Notes: a model not told the origin generated them from the sequence alone. A stretch of 64,000 bases of DNA from Bicyclus anynana (GCF_947172395.1 NC_069109.1:1589397-1653396); one strand, 5' to 3'. Positions 39,001 through 50,600 are shown, counted from the stretch's first letter. Translations and numbers: made by a program.

Positions 39001-40286
39001 ATTTACTTTTACTAAATTGCGCTACTATTCACAAATTTAAATATACACAATTAAAAAAATGTAGTCAAATGCCCAATGAAGTTGTCAACTCACAGACAGA
39101 CCAGTCAGCTGTTCATATGCCTCCTCCAACTTGTGTTTACTCATTAGAGACAGCTTGCTGTCAGAGTCCAGGCATATCATGCACATCTGTAAACCAACCA
39201 TATACCAACAGTTACTTCTACATGACTGATTGCATGTAAGTAATGATATAATTATTTAGCCTTTCCTTGATCTACATTATCAACATTGTAAATTATACTC
39301 ACATGCAAGTATAAATATATCTTGGCACTTTTTCATCTAAGTTCTCAAATAAAAACATAATAAACAGACCTGCACTATTGAAGGAACTGCATTAGAGTGA
39401 ATCTGCCGCACACAACTCTCTGTTGTATAAAAGTCATCATCTAGGAAGTGCTGGGAGCAGACCACAGCAGGGTCGGGCAGGTGATGGTCTTGTGTGCCGA
39501 GGGCTCTGAGCCAAGCAGTACGGAGATTGCCTTCACTGGGTAATCTGGAAATTAACATTCATGGTATCCATCACGGTTAAAAACATTTACTAAGTCAAGG
39601 TTACTACACAATGGATGAATTCCTTAATGACAAAGATGCTTGGAAGTCATTGGAACAGGTTCCACCTTCACACAGGAAGTAAGTGTGAAAGAACAATATA
39701 GATAATTTTAACAAGTAAGTATAAACTATAAAAATGTATGATTTATTGTAAGAGCAACTGTTGAGTTTATCACTGGCTCTTCTGGAACCTGTGTACTGTA
39801 GGTAGTCTTTACTCAAACTTGATGTTTTAAAAGTACATGTAAACTAAGCCTTCAATACTTGAAATAAATGAATTTTGAATTTGATACTAGTCTTCAATTG
39901 TTTTAGGTTTAGGTAATCAAAAAATTATAATAAAACTTTGACACACATGGCTTTCAATATGATATTATAGTAACTGGAGTCAAGAAACGGAACCAATAAA
40001 GCTCAGTCACACAGTACACAGTGCGTGAGACAAGGTCATAATTCTTTGTCTTTGCTGGAACTTTTCCACACTTGGTAGCACTATATTCTTTATGGTAGCT
40101 TGTAGATTTTGATAGTCAGAATAAGACTGGTTGACAAAGAGTTGTAATGTTGTCTGTGAGATTGGCGGCTGTGGCTGAAATACATGAGATAAATAATTCT
40201 ACTCACGCATGAAAGGTAATTCCCGTTCTCTCAGATGTTGACATATTGTCGGAAGTATTTTCGCAGAAAGGCACGCAGCACCGCAT
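35404..40286 (-). CDS. Gene 3: predicted THAP-ZAD-C2H2 protein, 8 exons
   Basis: Exons on the reverse strand: 40286-40207, 39544-39370, 39186-39094, 38699-38565, 38069-37584, 37011-36926, 36259-36198, 36032-35404. Phases close exactly to 582 codons (581 aa). Exons 1-2 form a THAP DNA-binding domain, exons 3-4 a ZAD, exon 5 an acidic linker ending in one finger, exons 6-7 a short Cys-containing and Pro-rich linker, exon 8 three full fingers and a broken fourth. The C-terminus reads out into a TTTGTATT repeat (NTNTIQIQIQ) brought by the insertion at 35190. Likely a nuclear DNA-binding regulator; targets unknown. Gene 4 repeats the whole plan. Confidence 0.83.
36118..36178 (+). repeat. tRNA-like fragment in the exon 7-8 intron
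   Basis: Has a B-box-like ggttcgatccccggc. It also occurs at 44777-44835 in gene 4, so it predates the duplication. It is too short and unpaired to be a tRNA gene. Confidence 0.45.
36198..36259 (-). CDS. Gene 3 exon 7: short linker
   Basis: 62 bp, acceptor tgtttcacag, donor gtaagt. Phase 2 in, 1 out; reads TGSQRLNDDPPPSADCAQAL. Its phases are what link exons 6 and 8, and the same 62-bp exon is present in gene 4. Confidence 0.75.
36291..36560 (-). mobile_element. SINE B copy joined to a SINE A head
   Basis: 36291-36370 resembles a type A head (ttatccgtggtgcaatggtatgcg...gggttcaatcccgg) on the + strand. 36380-36560 is a type B reverse copy (catcgtgag complement through ccactgtactatgaca). Confidence 0.6.
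36567..36858 (+). mobile_element. SINE type A, full length
   Basis: Runs from cggcctccgtggcgcagtgg (tRNA-like head) through gggaggcttcggccgaggc and ctcctaacaagttagcccgc to an A-rich tail. It is the reference copy for type A. Confidence 0.88.
36926..37011 (-). CDS. Gene 3 exon 6: single copy of the Cys-rich unit
   Basis: 86 bp, acceptor tacttgacag, donor gtcagt, phase 2 out. Reads AVCPASQPRAVVKHSCDSLV. In gene 4 the corresponding exon is a 16-copy array of 96 bp; this single copy shows the ancestral state. Confidence 0.72.
37088..37573 (-). mobile_element. SINE type A with nested SINE
   Basis: Reverse type A copy whose T-rich end is split by another SINE (37128-37298). Its head ends about five bases from the gene 3 exon 5 donor. 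Confidence 0.8.
37128..37298 (+). mobile_element. SINE with tRNA-like head and RTE-type tail
   Basis: The head has tcatcggttagagcggttgg (A box) and a degenerate B box. The 3' part, gtttggaagtgcctacaaaaggcctatgtcctgcagtgga...(GAT)n, is the same as RTE LINE 3' ends such as 15810-15896. Confidence 0.65.
37584..38069 (-). CDS. Gene 3 exon 5: acidic linker and one finger
   Basis: 486 bp, acceptor ttgtttcag, donor gtgaga. Ser/Asp/Glu-rich, with one finger near the end (FGCTLCYEDFVQEEAYKEHM). A reversed type A SINE starts about 10 bases after the donor. Confidence 0.85.
38340..38553 (+). mobile_element. RTE-type LINE, C-terminal fragment
   Basis: Translates to pieces VMTYGSETW and AYVQQWKSIG (with a change), the usual end of RTE polyproteins. 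No poly-GAT tail. Confidence 0.65.
38565..38699 (-). CDS. Gene 3 exon 4: ZAD, second half
   Basis: 135 bp, acceptor ttgtttcag, donor gtaagt. LCVMCAQRLINFSRFRDLSL has the second Cys pair. Confidence 0.87.
38760..39093 (-). other. Intron between gene 3 exons 3 and 4
   Basis: AT-rich with a decayed trace of the 12347-type element (acaagtaaaagagacattttttatta ... cacacaaacaac). No coding content. Confidence 0.45.
39094..39186 (-). CDS. Gene 3 exon 3: ZAD, first half
   Basis: 93 bp, acceptor ggtttacag, donor gtgagt, phase 0 on both sides. MCMICLDSDSKLSLM aligns with gene 2 exon 2. It begins with ATG, so a separate start here is possible, but a proper acceptor precedes it. Confidence 0.87.
39370..39544 (-). 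CDS. Gene 3 exon 2: THAP, C-terminal part
   Basis: 175 bp, acceptor aatttccag, donor gtctgt. Contains the invariant Trp (TAWLRALG), the Cys-x2-His pair (VCSQHF) and the AVPSI motif, all hallmarks of C2CH THAP domains. With exon 1 the domain is about 85 residues, a normal size. Confidence 0.88.
39545..40206 (-). other. Intron between THAP exons of gene 3
   Basis: No gene is seen. Nearly collinear with 54611-55324 in gene 4, which dates it to before the duplication. Confidence 0.6.
40207..40286 (-). CDS. Gene 3 exon 1: THAP, N-terminal part
   Basis: 80 bp from ATG to donor gtgagt. MRCCVPFC gives the first zinc Cys pair; it ends GITFHA, the THAP FHxFP-like position. The start is the only ATG in frame before the Cys pair, and THAP domains normally lie at the protein N-terminus. 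Confidence 0.85.
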
Positions 40287-40935
40287 TATTGATATGTCGT
40301 CACGAATACAATAGTCCTCAACTGATAGGTACTGCTCTGCTTTTAGTGCTTACTGTAGTCAGCTCTACTACACCTCATAAACGACTCGGAAGTCGGAGGG
40401 CACATATGGGCAGTTAATATTAATAAATTTGTCACCAGTAGTGAAACTCTTTGTATAGCCTGAGAATCTCGTAGAGAGTAATACTAATAATAATAATAAA
40501 TAATAATATATTCTTTGCACAGAATTCATGCAACACTTCACTTCAGGAAGTGCATCAAGTCAACAATCGGACTCCTTTGACTTTTTTAGACTCGGTGACA
40601 ATTTTCGACTTTTTGTTTTTTGTTATGTGATTTGTACGGTTTATTTAACATTAACAGTCCATAAAAGTAGATGTTTTATTTTAAATTAAACTAATTTTTC
40701 AAAAATAATTATCACAGAATAATTATTTTTTAGTAAAGTGTAAATGCATTTGACAATTGAATTGACAGTTGACATAATGTTGAGTACATGACAGATGGTA
40801 GCCTTTTTTGCTTTTAGGGTTCCGTAATCCGAAAGGAACTCGTAAAGTTTCTCTATGTCCGTCCATCCGTCCGCGGCTTAGCGCAGAGACTATTTCTACT
40901 AGGAATCTGTAAGTTAGCTAAGTATGTAAGGTAAG
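40287..40935 (-). promoter_or_regulatory. Upstream region of gene 3, duplicated
   Basis: Nearly identical to 55405-56000 upstream of gene 4, and a third partial copy lies at 56005-56350. It contains a dispersed repeat (agggttccgtaatccg...gtccgtccatccgtccgcgg). It should hold the promoter, but no TATA or initiator is assigned. Confidence 0.4.
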
Positions 40936-42354
40936 GAACATATTGACGCCATTTTCATTTTATAACATTTTTATTTTTTATTAAGAAATTGGGGTTGCCA
41001 CACTTCGTTTAGAAAATCTTACCCATACGTTACTAAAACAATATTCAACGAGAGTGTCTTTCTATATTTTTGTAGAAGAAAAGTATTTATTCAGTTATTA
41101 AAGTCATATTTAAATCTAAAAATGTATTAGATTTATCACAATATTATGTCAGGCGTGAGCTACTAACGATAATAATATTGCTACAACAACCAGACGGTAG
41201 AACCGTATGGATGATGACACCACAGGTCTAGCCCCCGTAGGTATAAGCAAACTTTGTTCGAGAGTTGACCCGGCCTGATGTAAGGTATGTATGAGTCAAG
41301 TGTACCCACCATCTACTGGCTAAACGGTTGTGGGATAAGTCACAGATTAAAGAATAACAGGCAGACAGAGTGCACGGAATACGACAGTGTCGTAGCCGTT
41401 CCAAATACAAAATTCAAAAACGAGAACAATCTCGAATCCCTACGACACGAAGCGTCGCATCAGTAATTTTCAATATTATTCAACATCAATGGCGCCCTTT
41501 TTACTATTGAAACCTGCAATGGCAACACTACTAACTCGTTCATACATGCTCCCACTTAGGGATGAAACGATACCATTGAGTTGAGGTATCGATACTTTTA
41601 CTCAATACTGTATCGTTCGTCAAGTATCGACTCTTACTCGGTATCAGTTGAAAACTTAGACCATTAATAACATAATATTATGGGTCTAAGGTTGAAAAGT
41701 ATCGATACTTACTCGTATCGAATCGTTTTTGGAAATTTTGAGTAAAAAACCGTAACATGTACTGGTATTCTTTATTGTTAAGTACATTTATGAAAAAAGC
41801 CCGTCTTTGTAGTGCTTCCCAAAAACAATAACTTTTTTCAAACGTTTCTCAGTTAAATTTAAGCGAAGTGGCGGGTGGTGACATAGACAAACAAGCTTGC
41901 CACTACACAAACAAAACTAAGGCTACTAACCTTCAAAAATTTCAATTTAAGATATGCAATTTTCAATTATCAATGTTAAAACAAAATAGTGACATTGGTA
42001 TACGGATATGACTGAGTACTTTTTGACCGATACCTACTCGATTCTTAATTTCAAAGTATCGATACTAAAAGTACTTGGTATCGGAGCAAAAGTATCAAGT
42101 ACGTACTACGTATTCCTACTCCCATTATCAATCCCACCTCTGAACACTCGGTCGGCCGGTACCCGACGATATATATAATTATAATGGCGTACCGGCGGTA
42201 CGTCATTGTAGTGTTATTGTGTGTGCTGATCAAGGAGAGTTAATGTGTCGACTATTCAAAATGCACATAATGTTCTCACTGCATACACGAAGAGTTGCAT
42301 TTGCCAACCGCTGAACCATCATGAGGGCTGCCCTCCTCTTTACTTCTCGTATCG
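40936..42354 (+). other. Intergenic repeats between gene 3 and gene 4
   Basis: 41140-41470 is the fuller copy of the dispersed repeat at 6420. 41550-42125 contains many cgatac/gtatcg words (ggtatcgatactttt, aagtatcgatact), probably a decayed inverted-repeat element. 42160-42240 has palindromic gtaccggcggtac. No gene is seen. Confidence 0.45.
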
Positions 42355-42525
42355 TCACTAACAACTCATATTCGGCTCAATGTTGAGCACGAGTCCTCCT
42401 CTCAGAATGAGACGGCTCAGGCTGATAGTCCACCGAGCTGGCTATGTAGTTTGGCAGACTTTACATACGTAGAGAATTAAGAAAATTCTCAAGTATGCAG
42501 GTTTCCTCACGATGTTATAATTTCA
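42355..42525 (-). mobile_element. SINE type B fragment
   Basis: Reverse copy: attcggctcaatgttgagcacgag...gtatgcaggtttcctcacgatgt. Confidence 0.72.
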
Positions 42526-42654
42526 GTAAAAATAAATTAAGGAGACTTAATGAAACACGCAAATATCTGAAAACATATATTTCCTGATTATATCAACTAG
42601 TAGTTAGTACATCTTTATAATAATAGATAGATAATAGTTTTACATTAGAAACAG

Positions 42655-42846
42655 TTTCCACCCTACCGACAAAGACGTATCGCCAAGCGATTTAGCGTTC
42701 CGGTATGATGCCGTGTAGAAACCGAAAGGGGTGTGGATTTTCATCCTCCTCCTAGCAAGTTAGCCCGCTTCCATCTTAGACTGCATCATCACTTACCATC
42801 AGGTGAGATTGTAGTCAAGGGCTAACTTGAAAAGAATAAAAAAAAT
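42655..42846 (+). mobile_element. SINE type A, 5'-truncated
   Basis: ccctaccgacaaagacgt...cggtatgatgccgtgtag...ctcacttaccatcag-type block and A-rich end. Confidence 0.8.
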
Positions 42847-43157
42847 ATATATATCCCATTCGATCCGTTGCTGCTTCATATAAGACGAGGAGGTTTGTGC
42901 TGGGTTGTAGTGAGTATTCTGCCTATGACAAACTGCAAGGGTCTATGTCAGCGAAAAAAAATTTGGAGGTCCATTAAATGAAAATGGTTTCCACGATAGT
43001 GGATCATAACACATATACACTGATAGTACCTATTTTTTACATCATATTATCTTATAATATCAAAACATATACATTATTTCAAAAGTAACTATGAAGTAAA
43101 AAATCTATTATATATGTTTATAAAATTGTGTAAGTTGTAGGATACAGAAAATCAATA
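42847..43157 (+). other. Intergenic AT-rich sequence
   Basis: No gene or repeat family is recognised. Confidence 0.45.
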
Positions 43158-43470
43158 TCAAATAAGTAGGGGTCTACCCAACACGGAAAAACATGGCAAG
43201 GGCTCTAAGACACAAAAAAGTTTGGGAAACTCTGCTTTAACCCTTTTTGGTGTCACATTTTCTTCATTTTCATTTTCGCACTTTCGGGGGTCGTCTTCAA
43301 TACTCTCTCTACCCCGTTTGAATTCACTAGACCACTTCTGAACAGTGGATGAAGAAGCAGAATCTTGATAAACACCTACCATTTCTTCGTAAATAACTTT
43401 TTGAAATTTTCCTTGTTTTTTTAAGGATTTTTTTTCAACATTGTAGAATCGGTCATCTTAGTTTGCGTTA
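43158..43470 (-). pseudogene. Mariner-type transposase remnant
   Basis: The reverse strand encodes YQDSASSSTVQKWSSEFKRG and ESIEDDPR, resembling the helix-turn-helix and linker region of mariner transposases. Upstream and downstream frames are broken and no catalytic part is seen. Confidence 0.6.
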
Positions 43471-43564
43471 TGATAACTTAAATGCTAATGAAGATAATTT
43501 AATGAATTTTTATATTTATACCTTTAAAGTGTCTTAGCTAATGAGATAATGAAACTACTAAGTG

Positions 43565-43643
43565 TTATTTCTTACAATTGCACATATGGGTTCTCATATG
43601 CAGTAATAACTCACTTTTTCGCGCTAATTTACAATTACATATA
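43565..43643 (-). pseudogene. Frameshifted tenth finger of gene 4
   Basis: After FECD the frame ends in TGA. A finger (CNCKLARKSELLLHMRTH) continues in another frame. The break looks like a 4-bp duplication (tgat) at about 43644-43652. The ancestral protein would have had one more finger. Confidence 0.78.
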
Positions 43644-44683
43644 TCAATCACATTCAAATGGCTTTTCACCCGTGTGGATTTTAATATGCTGTAATAAATT
43701 ATCTTTACGGGCGCATTTGTAATTGCATATGTCACAGGAAAATGGCTTTGCACCAGTGTGGGTTATCTTGTGTCTTAATAAATCACTTTTTCGTGCACTT
43801 TTATAATTGCATATTTCACAGGAAAATGGCTTTTCACCAGTGTGAGTTTTAATATGGTCTGATAAATAACCTTTCAGTGCAAATTTGTAATGGCATATTT
43901 CACAGGAAAATGGCTTTTCACCAGTGTGAGTTTTAATATGTTTTAATAAATTACCTTTCAGTGCACATTTGTAATTGCATATCTCACAGGTAAATAGCTT
44001 TTCACCAGTATGGGTTTTAATATGATTTAATAAATTACTTTTGTGCGCACATTTGAAATTGCATATATGACAGGAAAATGGCTTTTCACCAGTGTGGGTT
44101 TTAATATGCCTTAATAAATTACTTTTTTGTGCACATTTGTATTTGCATATCTCACAAGAAAACGGCTTTTCACCAGTGTGGGTTTTGATATGCAGTAATA
44201 AATGACCATTTCGCGCACATTTGTAATTACATATATCACAAGAAAATGGCTTTTTACCAGTGTGGGTTTTTATATGTCGTAGTAAAGTACATTTTTGTGA
44301 ACATTTGTAATTGCATACCTCACATGAAAATGGCTTTTCGCCAGTGTGGGTCATCTTATGTTTCAATATTTGACTTGTTGGTGCACATTTATAGTTCAAT
44401 ATCTGACAAGAGTAAGGCTTGGCAGCAGTGTGGATTCTCACGCGTGGTTTCTCATCTAGTACAGCTTGTTTGGGTTTCTTGAATATGTCGTATAACTGGA
44501 CTACACAATTTGTGAATCTATTTATATCTGTGTACGGTTTGGTGCCGCTCTGAGATGATCGCTTGTCCAGTTCGTCAATGTTAGTTTCAAGGATTTGTTC
44601 GCTTTTCTGGATCGCACCTGCTTCTTCAGTTGCCTGCACTTTGTTATCGTTGTTTGCCGCAAGTCTCGCGGACAGTGGAGCCA
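43644..44683 (-). CDS. Gene 4 exon 8: nine C2H2 fingers
   Basis: The linker is nearly identical to gene 3 exon 8, then fingers with TGEKPFSC linkers. Finger 1 (YSCQILNYKC) lacks the second Cys; fingers 2-9 keep C-x2-C and H-x3-H. Most differ only at a few positions, typical of recent finger duplication. It ends FECD and TGA at a frameshift. Confidence 0.92.
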
Positions 44684-47600
44684 CTGAAACAACACATTCT
44701 TCTTATAATTGACTCCGACAAACCTTTGCGACAGCTCTACTGCTACTATCTGTGCGCCTGAACGTCACTCCCGCGACTTTACAGGGCCAGAGGTGCAGGG
44801 TTCGATCCCCGGCCGTTGGATTATTGTCTTGCCCTGCTCGTCACTTACCTAAAGCCTGAGCGCAGTCTGCAGACGGGGGAGGGTCATCATTCAGCCTCTG
44901 ACTTCCTGTTCTGTGAAACATAGCAGCAGAATGTGAGTTTGCTAGCACTCAACACAAGTTCAGCCACAATAACCCACGGGTCTGAACGATTGGCCGATGT
45001 TCTGCAGCACGAGTGATGCAGCACATGCAGTGTCGTTGTATACTGACTTGTTCTGCAGCACGAGTGAGTCACAGCTGCGGCTCACAGCTGCACGAGGCTC
45101 GCACACTTGTGATGCAGCACATGCAGTGTCGTTGTATACTGACTTGTTCTGCAGCACGAATGAGTCACAGCTGCGGCTCACAGCTGCACGAGGCTCGCAC
45201 ACTTGTGATGCAGCACATGCAGTGTCGTTGTATACTGACTTGTTCTGCAGCACGAGTGAGTCACAGCTGCGGCTCACAGCTGCACGAGGCTCGCACACTT
45301 GTGATGCAGCACATGCAGTGTCGTTGTATACTGACTTGTTCTGCAGCACGAATGAGTCACAGCTGCGGCTCACAGCTGCACGAGGCTCGCACACTTGTGA
45401 TGCAGCACATGCAGTGTCGTTGTATACTGACTTGTTCTGCAGCACGAGTGAGTCACAGCTGCGGCTCACAGCTGCACGAGGCTCGCACACTTGTGATGCA
45501 GCACATGCAGTGTCGTTGTATACTGACTTGTTCTGCAGCACGAGTGAGTCACAGCTGCGGCTCACAGCTGCACGAGGCTCGCACACTTGTGATGCAGCAC
45601 ATGCAGTGTCGTTGTATACTGACTTGTTCTGCAGCACGAGTGAGTCACAGCTGCGGCTCACAGCTGCACGAGGCTCGCACACTTGTGATGCAGCACATGC
45701 AGTGTCGTTGTATACTGACTTGTTCTGCAGCACGAGTGAGTCACAGCTGCGGCTCACAGCTGCACGAGGCTCGCACACTTGTGATGCAGCACATGCAGTG
45801 TCGTTGTATACTGACTTGTTCTGCAGCACGAGTGAGTCACAGCTGCGGCTCACAGCTGCACGAGGCTCGCACACTTGTGATGCAGCACATGCAGTGTCGT
45901 TGTATACTGACTTGTTCTGCAGCACGAGTGAGTCACAGCTGCGGCTCACAGCTGCACGAGGCTCGCACACTTGTGATGCAGCACATGCAGTGTCGTTGTA
46001 TACTGACTTGTTCTGCAGCACGAGTGAGTCACAGCTGCGGCTCACAGCTGCACGAGGCTCGCACACTTGTGATGCAGCACATGCAGTGTCGTTGTATACT
46101 GACTTGTTCTGCAGCACGAGTGAGTCACAGCTGCGGCTCACAGCTGCACGAGGCTCGCACACTTGTGATGCAGCACATGCAGTGTCGTTGTATACTGAAT
46201 TGTTCTGCAGCACGAGTGAGTCACAGCTGCGGCTCACAGCTGCACGAGGCTCGCACACTTGTGATGCAGCACATGCAGTGTCGTTGTATACTGACTTGTT
46301 CTGCAGCACGAGTGAGTCACAGCTGCGGCTCACAGCTGCACGAGGCTCGCACACTTGTGATGCAGCACATGCAGTGTCGTTGTATACTGACTTGTTCTGC
46401 AGCACGAGTGAGTCACAGCTGCGGCTCACAGCTGCACGAGGCTCGCACACTTGTGATGCAGCACATGCAGTGTCGTTGTATACTGAATTGTTCTGCAGCA
46501 CGAGTGAGTCACAGCTGCGGCTCACAGCTGCACGAGGCTCGCACACTTGTGATGCAGCACATGCAGTTTCGCTGGCAGCACTCTGCAAAACACAGAACTC
46601 ATTCACATGTCTGTCAATCCATAGAGCCAATAGGCTATTAATAAGTGAAACAAGAAGAATTGGAAAAAAGACCGATAACAGGATAAGACCAATTCTAATG
46701 ACATGCAATCTCACCTGGCGAAAGGAAGTACTGTTACGTAACAGCAAATTTTTCCCGGATAATATATATGTCACCCCTGACTATCCCAAAGAAGTTTTAG
46801 CGAAGCGAAAAGGACTAAAAGAGAGAAAATATCAAGAACAAAAGAAAGAAAAGACAGCTTATATTAGATATGATAAACTAATTATAAAAGAGCAAGAGAA
46901 CTCGGACTCTAAACGATAAAGGTCCATAACAAAATCACCCGAAAATACAAAACCAGCAATGAAAGGAAAAGTATATAACAAGGAAGCACCAAATAAGATT
47001 AACAAAAGATTTGATATGTTTCGCCCAAGATCTAACAGCTCACCGTCCAAGGAAAATCATAAGTAAAGTAAACAAAAATATGCCTACCAGAAGTCAAACA
47101 TCAATACCAAACAACTACACTACATTAAACACAGAAAAGCTCCCCAACCCGGTTGGTCACCGTGGGGATGTCGACCAATACCCTCCATCTTATAACACAA
47201 ACACTGTCACCTGCAAATCCAAACCTATTAAGAAGTCAACGAAACTGAAAGTATGTACCTACAATGTAAGAACCCTAGCCTCTCCTCAGAGATTATTAGA
47301 ACTAACGCACGCTTTGGAAAACATAGATTGCCAGATTTTAGGCCTTGCAGGAGTAAGAAGATTAGGTAACGAAATAGAAAAACAAGAAAAATATATTTTT
47401 TGCTATAAAGGAGAGACTAAAGGATTACACGGCGTGGGCTTTCTTATAAGAGACGAGCTGAGGAATAACATAGTTAACTTCAATGGAATATCTGAGAGAA
47501 TAGCTTTGCTCCAAATTAAGATAGACAACGTTGATATGTCAATTATACAAGTTTATGCCCCCACTGCTGATTCTAAAGAAGAAGATATAGAAAAATTCTA

Positions 47601-50600
47601 CACAGACTTAACAAAAGCACACCATTTAGCCGACAAGTTAGTCATAGTTATGGGAGATTTCAACGCAAAGATTGGCCAACCTCAGCCACACGAAGATCTG
47701 GTGACAGGGCAATATGGGTATGGTAATGTAGTTGGTTACTCAAATGTAATTTTGATGTTAGGGAACAGTTTGAAAATTAAAAGGCATCAAATCATAAAAT
47801 GTGTTGAAAAGCTTTTGGTATTACATAGTAGAACCAAATGTGAATTTACATTATGAGGATTTCCATACTTTAAGTCAAGTGCTAAAGAAAATAAGCATAT
47901 CCATAATTTGAATCTATCGTTATACAACTTGACATACCATCACAGCGATGCAATTTTTTATTTTGACATGAATAAGTTTACCTCATCTTATTCGTTGACT
48001 AAAGATAATTTATATCTGCCAAAAAAATGTAAGCAGCATGTTGCGTCCCTGTTGGCTTACAACTTAAATAAGTCAGTTACAAATGTTGTAACGCAGTCTA
48101 TTGACACTAATTCAACTTGTAAAAATAGTTCTTCTGTTTCTATTGACCAGAGTACGAGTGATAGTACTGTCTCAAATGTTAATTTTTATATAAACGATCC
48201 AGTTACAAGTAGTGTAACTCAGTCTATTGACATCTCTACAAACTGTAGTAATAGTACAAATATTTCTATATATGACTGCAGTACCAATCCTAGTACTGTT
48301 ACAATTAAAAATTCTTTAAACTAGAAAATATGACAACGGAGGTGCACTGTAACTTTAACATTGTACACCAAAATATACAGAGCATCAACGGCAAGGAATT
48401 AGAAGTTGAACTATTTGTAGAGAAATTCAATATACACATCTTATGTATTACGGAACACTGGCTCACAAAATCACAACTATCAGTACTTGATATTAAAAAT
48501 TTTTCATTGTCAAGTGTATTCTCCAGAAGGGCTGGACATGGTGGCTCTTTAATACTCTTACTTAATAACCTAAAATACAAGGATAGAAAAGACATAGTTA
48601 GTCTTTCTGTGGAATGCATTGTTGAACTATCTTGTGTGGAGTTGGAACGAATTGTTATAGTATGCGTGTACCGACCCCCTCCTGCTGACTTTGATCAATT
48701 TGAAGAGGTAATGGAGGATGTAATGAGACGTTTGTGCACATCTTCCAAACAAATACTGATTTGTGGCGATTTTAATGTTGATATTCTAACAGAAAACTCA
48801 AAGTCTGTTAGATTTCTTAACTTATTCAAATGTTTTGATTTGACTCATGCTTTTAATGAACCTACTAGGATAACGGCTACTTCAGGGACATGTCTGGATA
48901 ATATATTTTACAATTGTGTGATTGAAAAAAAGATGATAATAAATAAATTAGGCTCTGATCATAGTGGTCAAATAATAACTATTTTAAACAATAAATCCAA
49001 TAGCAACCAATGGTTCAAGTATAGGCCGATAACTGAAGGTAAATTAGAGCGATTTAAAAGCATAATTTCTTCAAAAATTCCAAGTCTTTCATTTGAAAAT
49101 AGTCACCCAGACAGGCTATTTGGTACACTGTTCAAGACAATAGACAAAGAGTTTTGTAAAATTTTCAACTTTAAACGTATTAATGTTACTCAAAAATTAA
49201 AGTTTAGCGAATGGGCTACTGTAGGCATTTACAAAAGTAGAGACAGATTGTACGAGTTGTACGAGGAGAAACAGTATAATCAAACGCGAACATATTTAGA
49301 ACATGTAAAAAACTATTCAAAAATTTTCAAACGTGTTTGTATTCTTGCAAAATCATTACACATCAAAGATAGAATAATAAAATCTGAAAACAAGGTACAA
49401 ACAACCTGGAACTTAATTAATAAAGAATCAGGCAAAATTAGACCACGTGATATGAGTTTTGAATTAATTGTCAATGATAAAAAGATAAACACCGATAACG
49501 AGGTTGTTAATGCCTTTGAAGACTTTTTCCAGAATGTTCCTATCTTGTTAACAGATTCACTGGACTCTTCTGCTACGGAAGCCCAGAGGATATTAAGAGG
49601 CCATGTTAAAGAGTGCAACGTTCTTTTTGAATTTCATCATATAACTGTATCAGACATTAAAAAAACTTTTAAACTGTTAAAATTAAAAAGAACTGGAGAC
49701 ATGTGGGGCATGTCAGTGAAAGTAATATCTAACATCATTGATGTCATTGCTCCCCACTTAGCTATTATTTTTAATGAATGCGTGGATTTGGGTATCTTTC
49801 CGAACCTAATGAAACATGGCAAACTGTTACCACTTTTTAAATCAGGTGACAAAACTGATGTTAATAATTATAGACCAATTACAATACTGCCAACACTTAG
49901 TAAGGTTTTTGAAAAAATCATTTAAATCAACTTTTAAGTCATTTTAATTTAAATAATTTATTTCACCCTGAACAGTATGGTTTTACTAAAGGTCGCAGTA
50001 CAACTGATGCAGGTGCTAAACTTTTAAAACATATATATGATGCATGGGAAAATCACAAATGTAAAAACTGATCCACAAGACAAAAGTAAAGAACACAAGA
50101 TTTTCACAAAAAGAACGATTGATTTAATTAAAGAAAGAACAGAACTAACTATGATTAAGAAAAAAACGAAAGAAATGAAAGATAGAACAAGAGACTGCTA
50201 CAAAGAAACAAGTAAAGCGATTAGAGAAGACTATGAAAATCACAGAAAGAAAGTGATTGAATGGAATCTAAACAACTTCCGAAGTGTAAAAAAAGCTAAC
50301 AAACAACTTACTACACACAAAAAATGGATTAGCAGACTAGAAAACGACAACAAAGAATCAACGACAAGAAAACAAGTTCTACAATGCGCCACAAACTTTT
50401 ATAAGCTACTATATAAAAGATCACCAGAAGACAGATTAGAAGAAAAGTTAAATCACAATAAAAAGATAGAAAAGGTTGAGGAAATAACTGAAAAAGAAAT
50501 ATTACATTACATAAAGAAGTTAAAACCAGACAAAAGCCCAGGCCCAGACAACATAAGTAATGAAGTGCTAAAAAATAGGAGCCTGCAAATTAATCACATT

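Noticed and set aside
20900..46575. CRISPR-like arrays
   Set aside because: Repeats are contiguous, without unique spacers, and the context is an insect genome.
24233..46575. Assembly error as the explanation for palindrome and arrays
   Set aside because: It cannot be excluded from sequence alone, but unit-specific variants and the LINE inside one array argue against simple artefact. Read-level checks are listed with the findings.
44997..46919. 640-codon and 542-codon + strand frames over the 96-bp array
   Set aside because: They are open only because the repeat period is a multiple of three. The gene 3 single-copy exon, splice sites and phases all point to the reverse strand.
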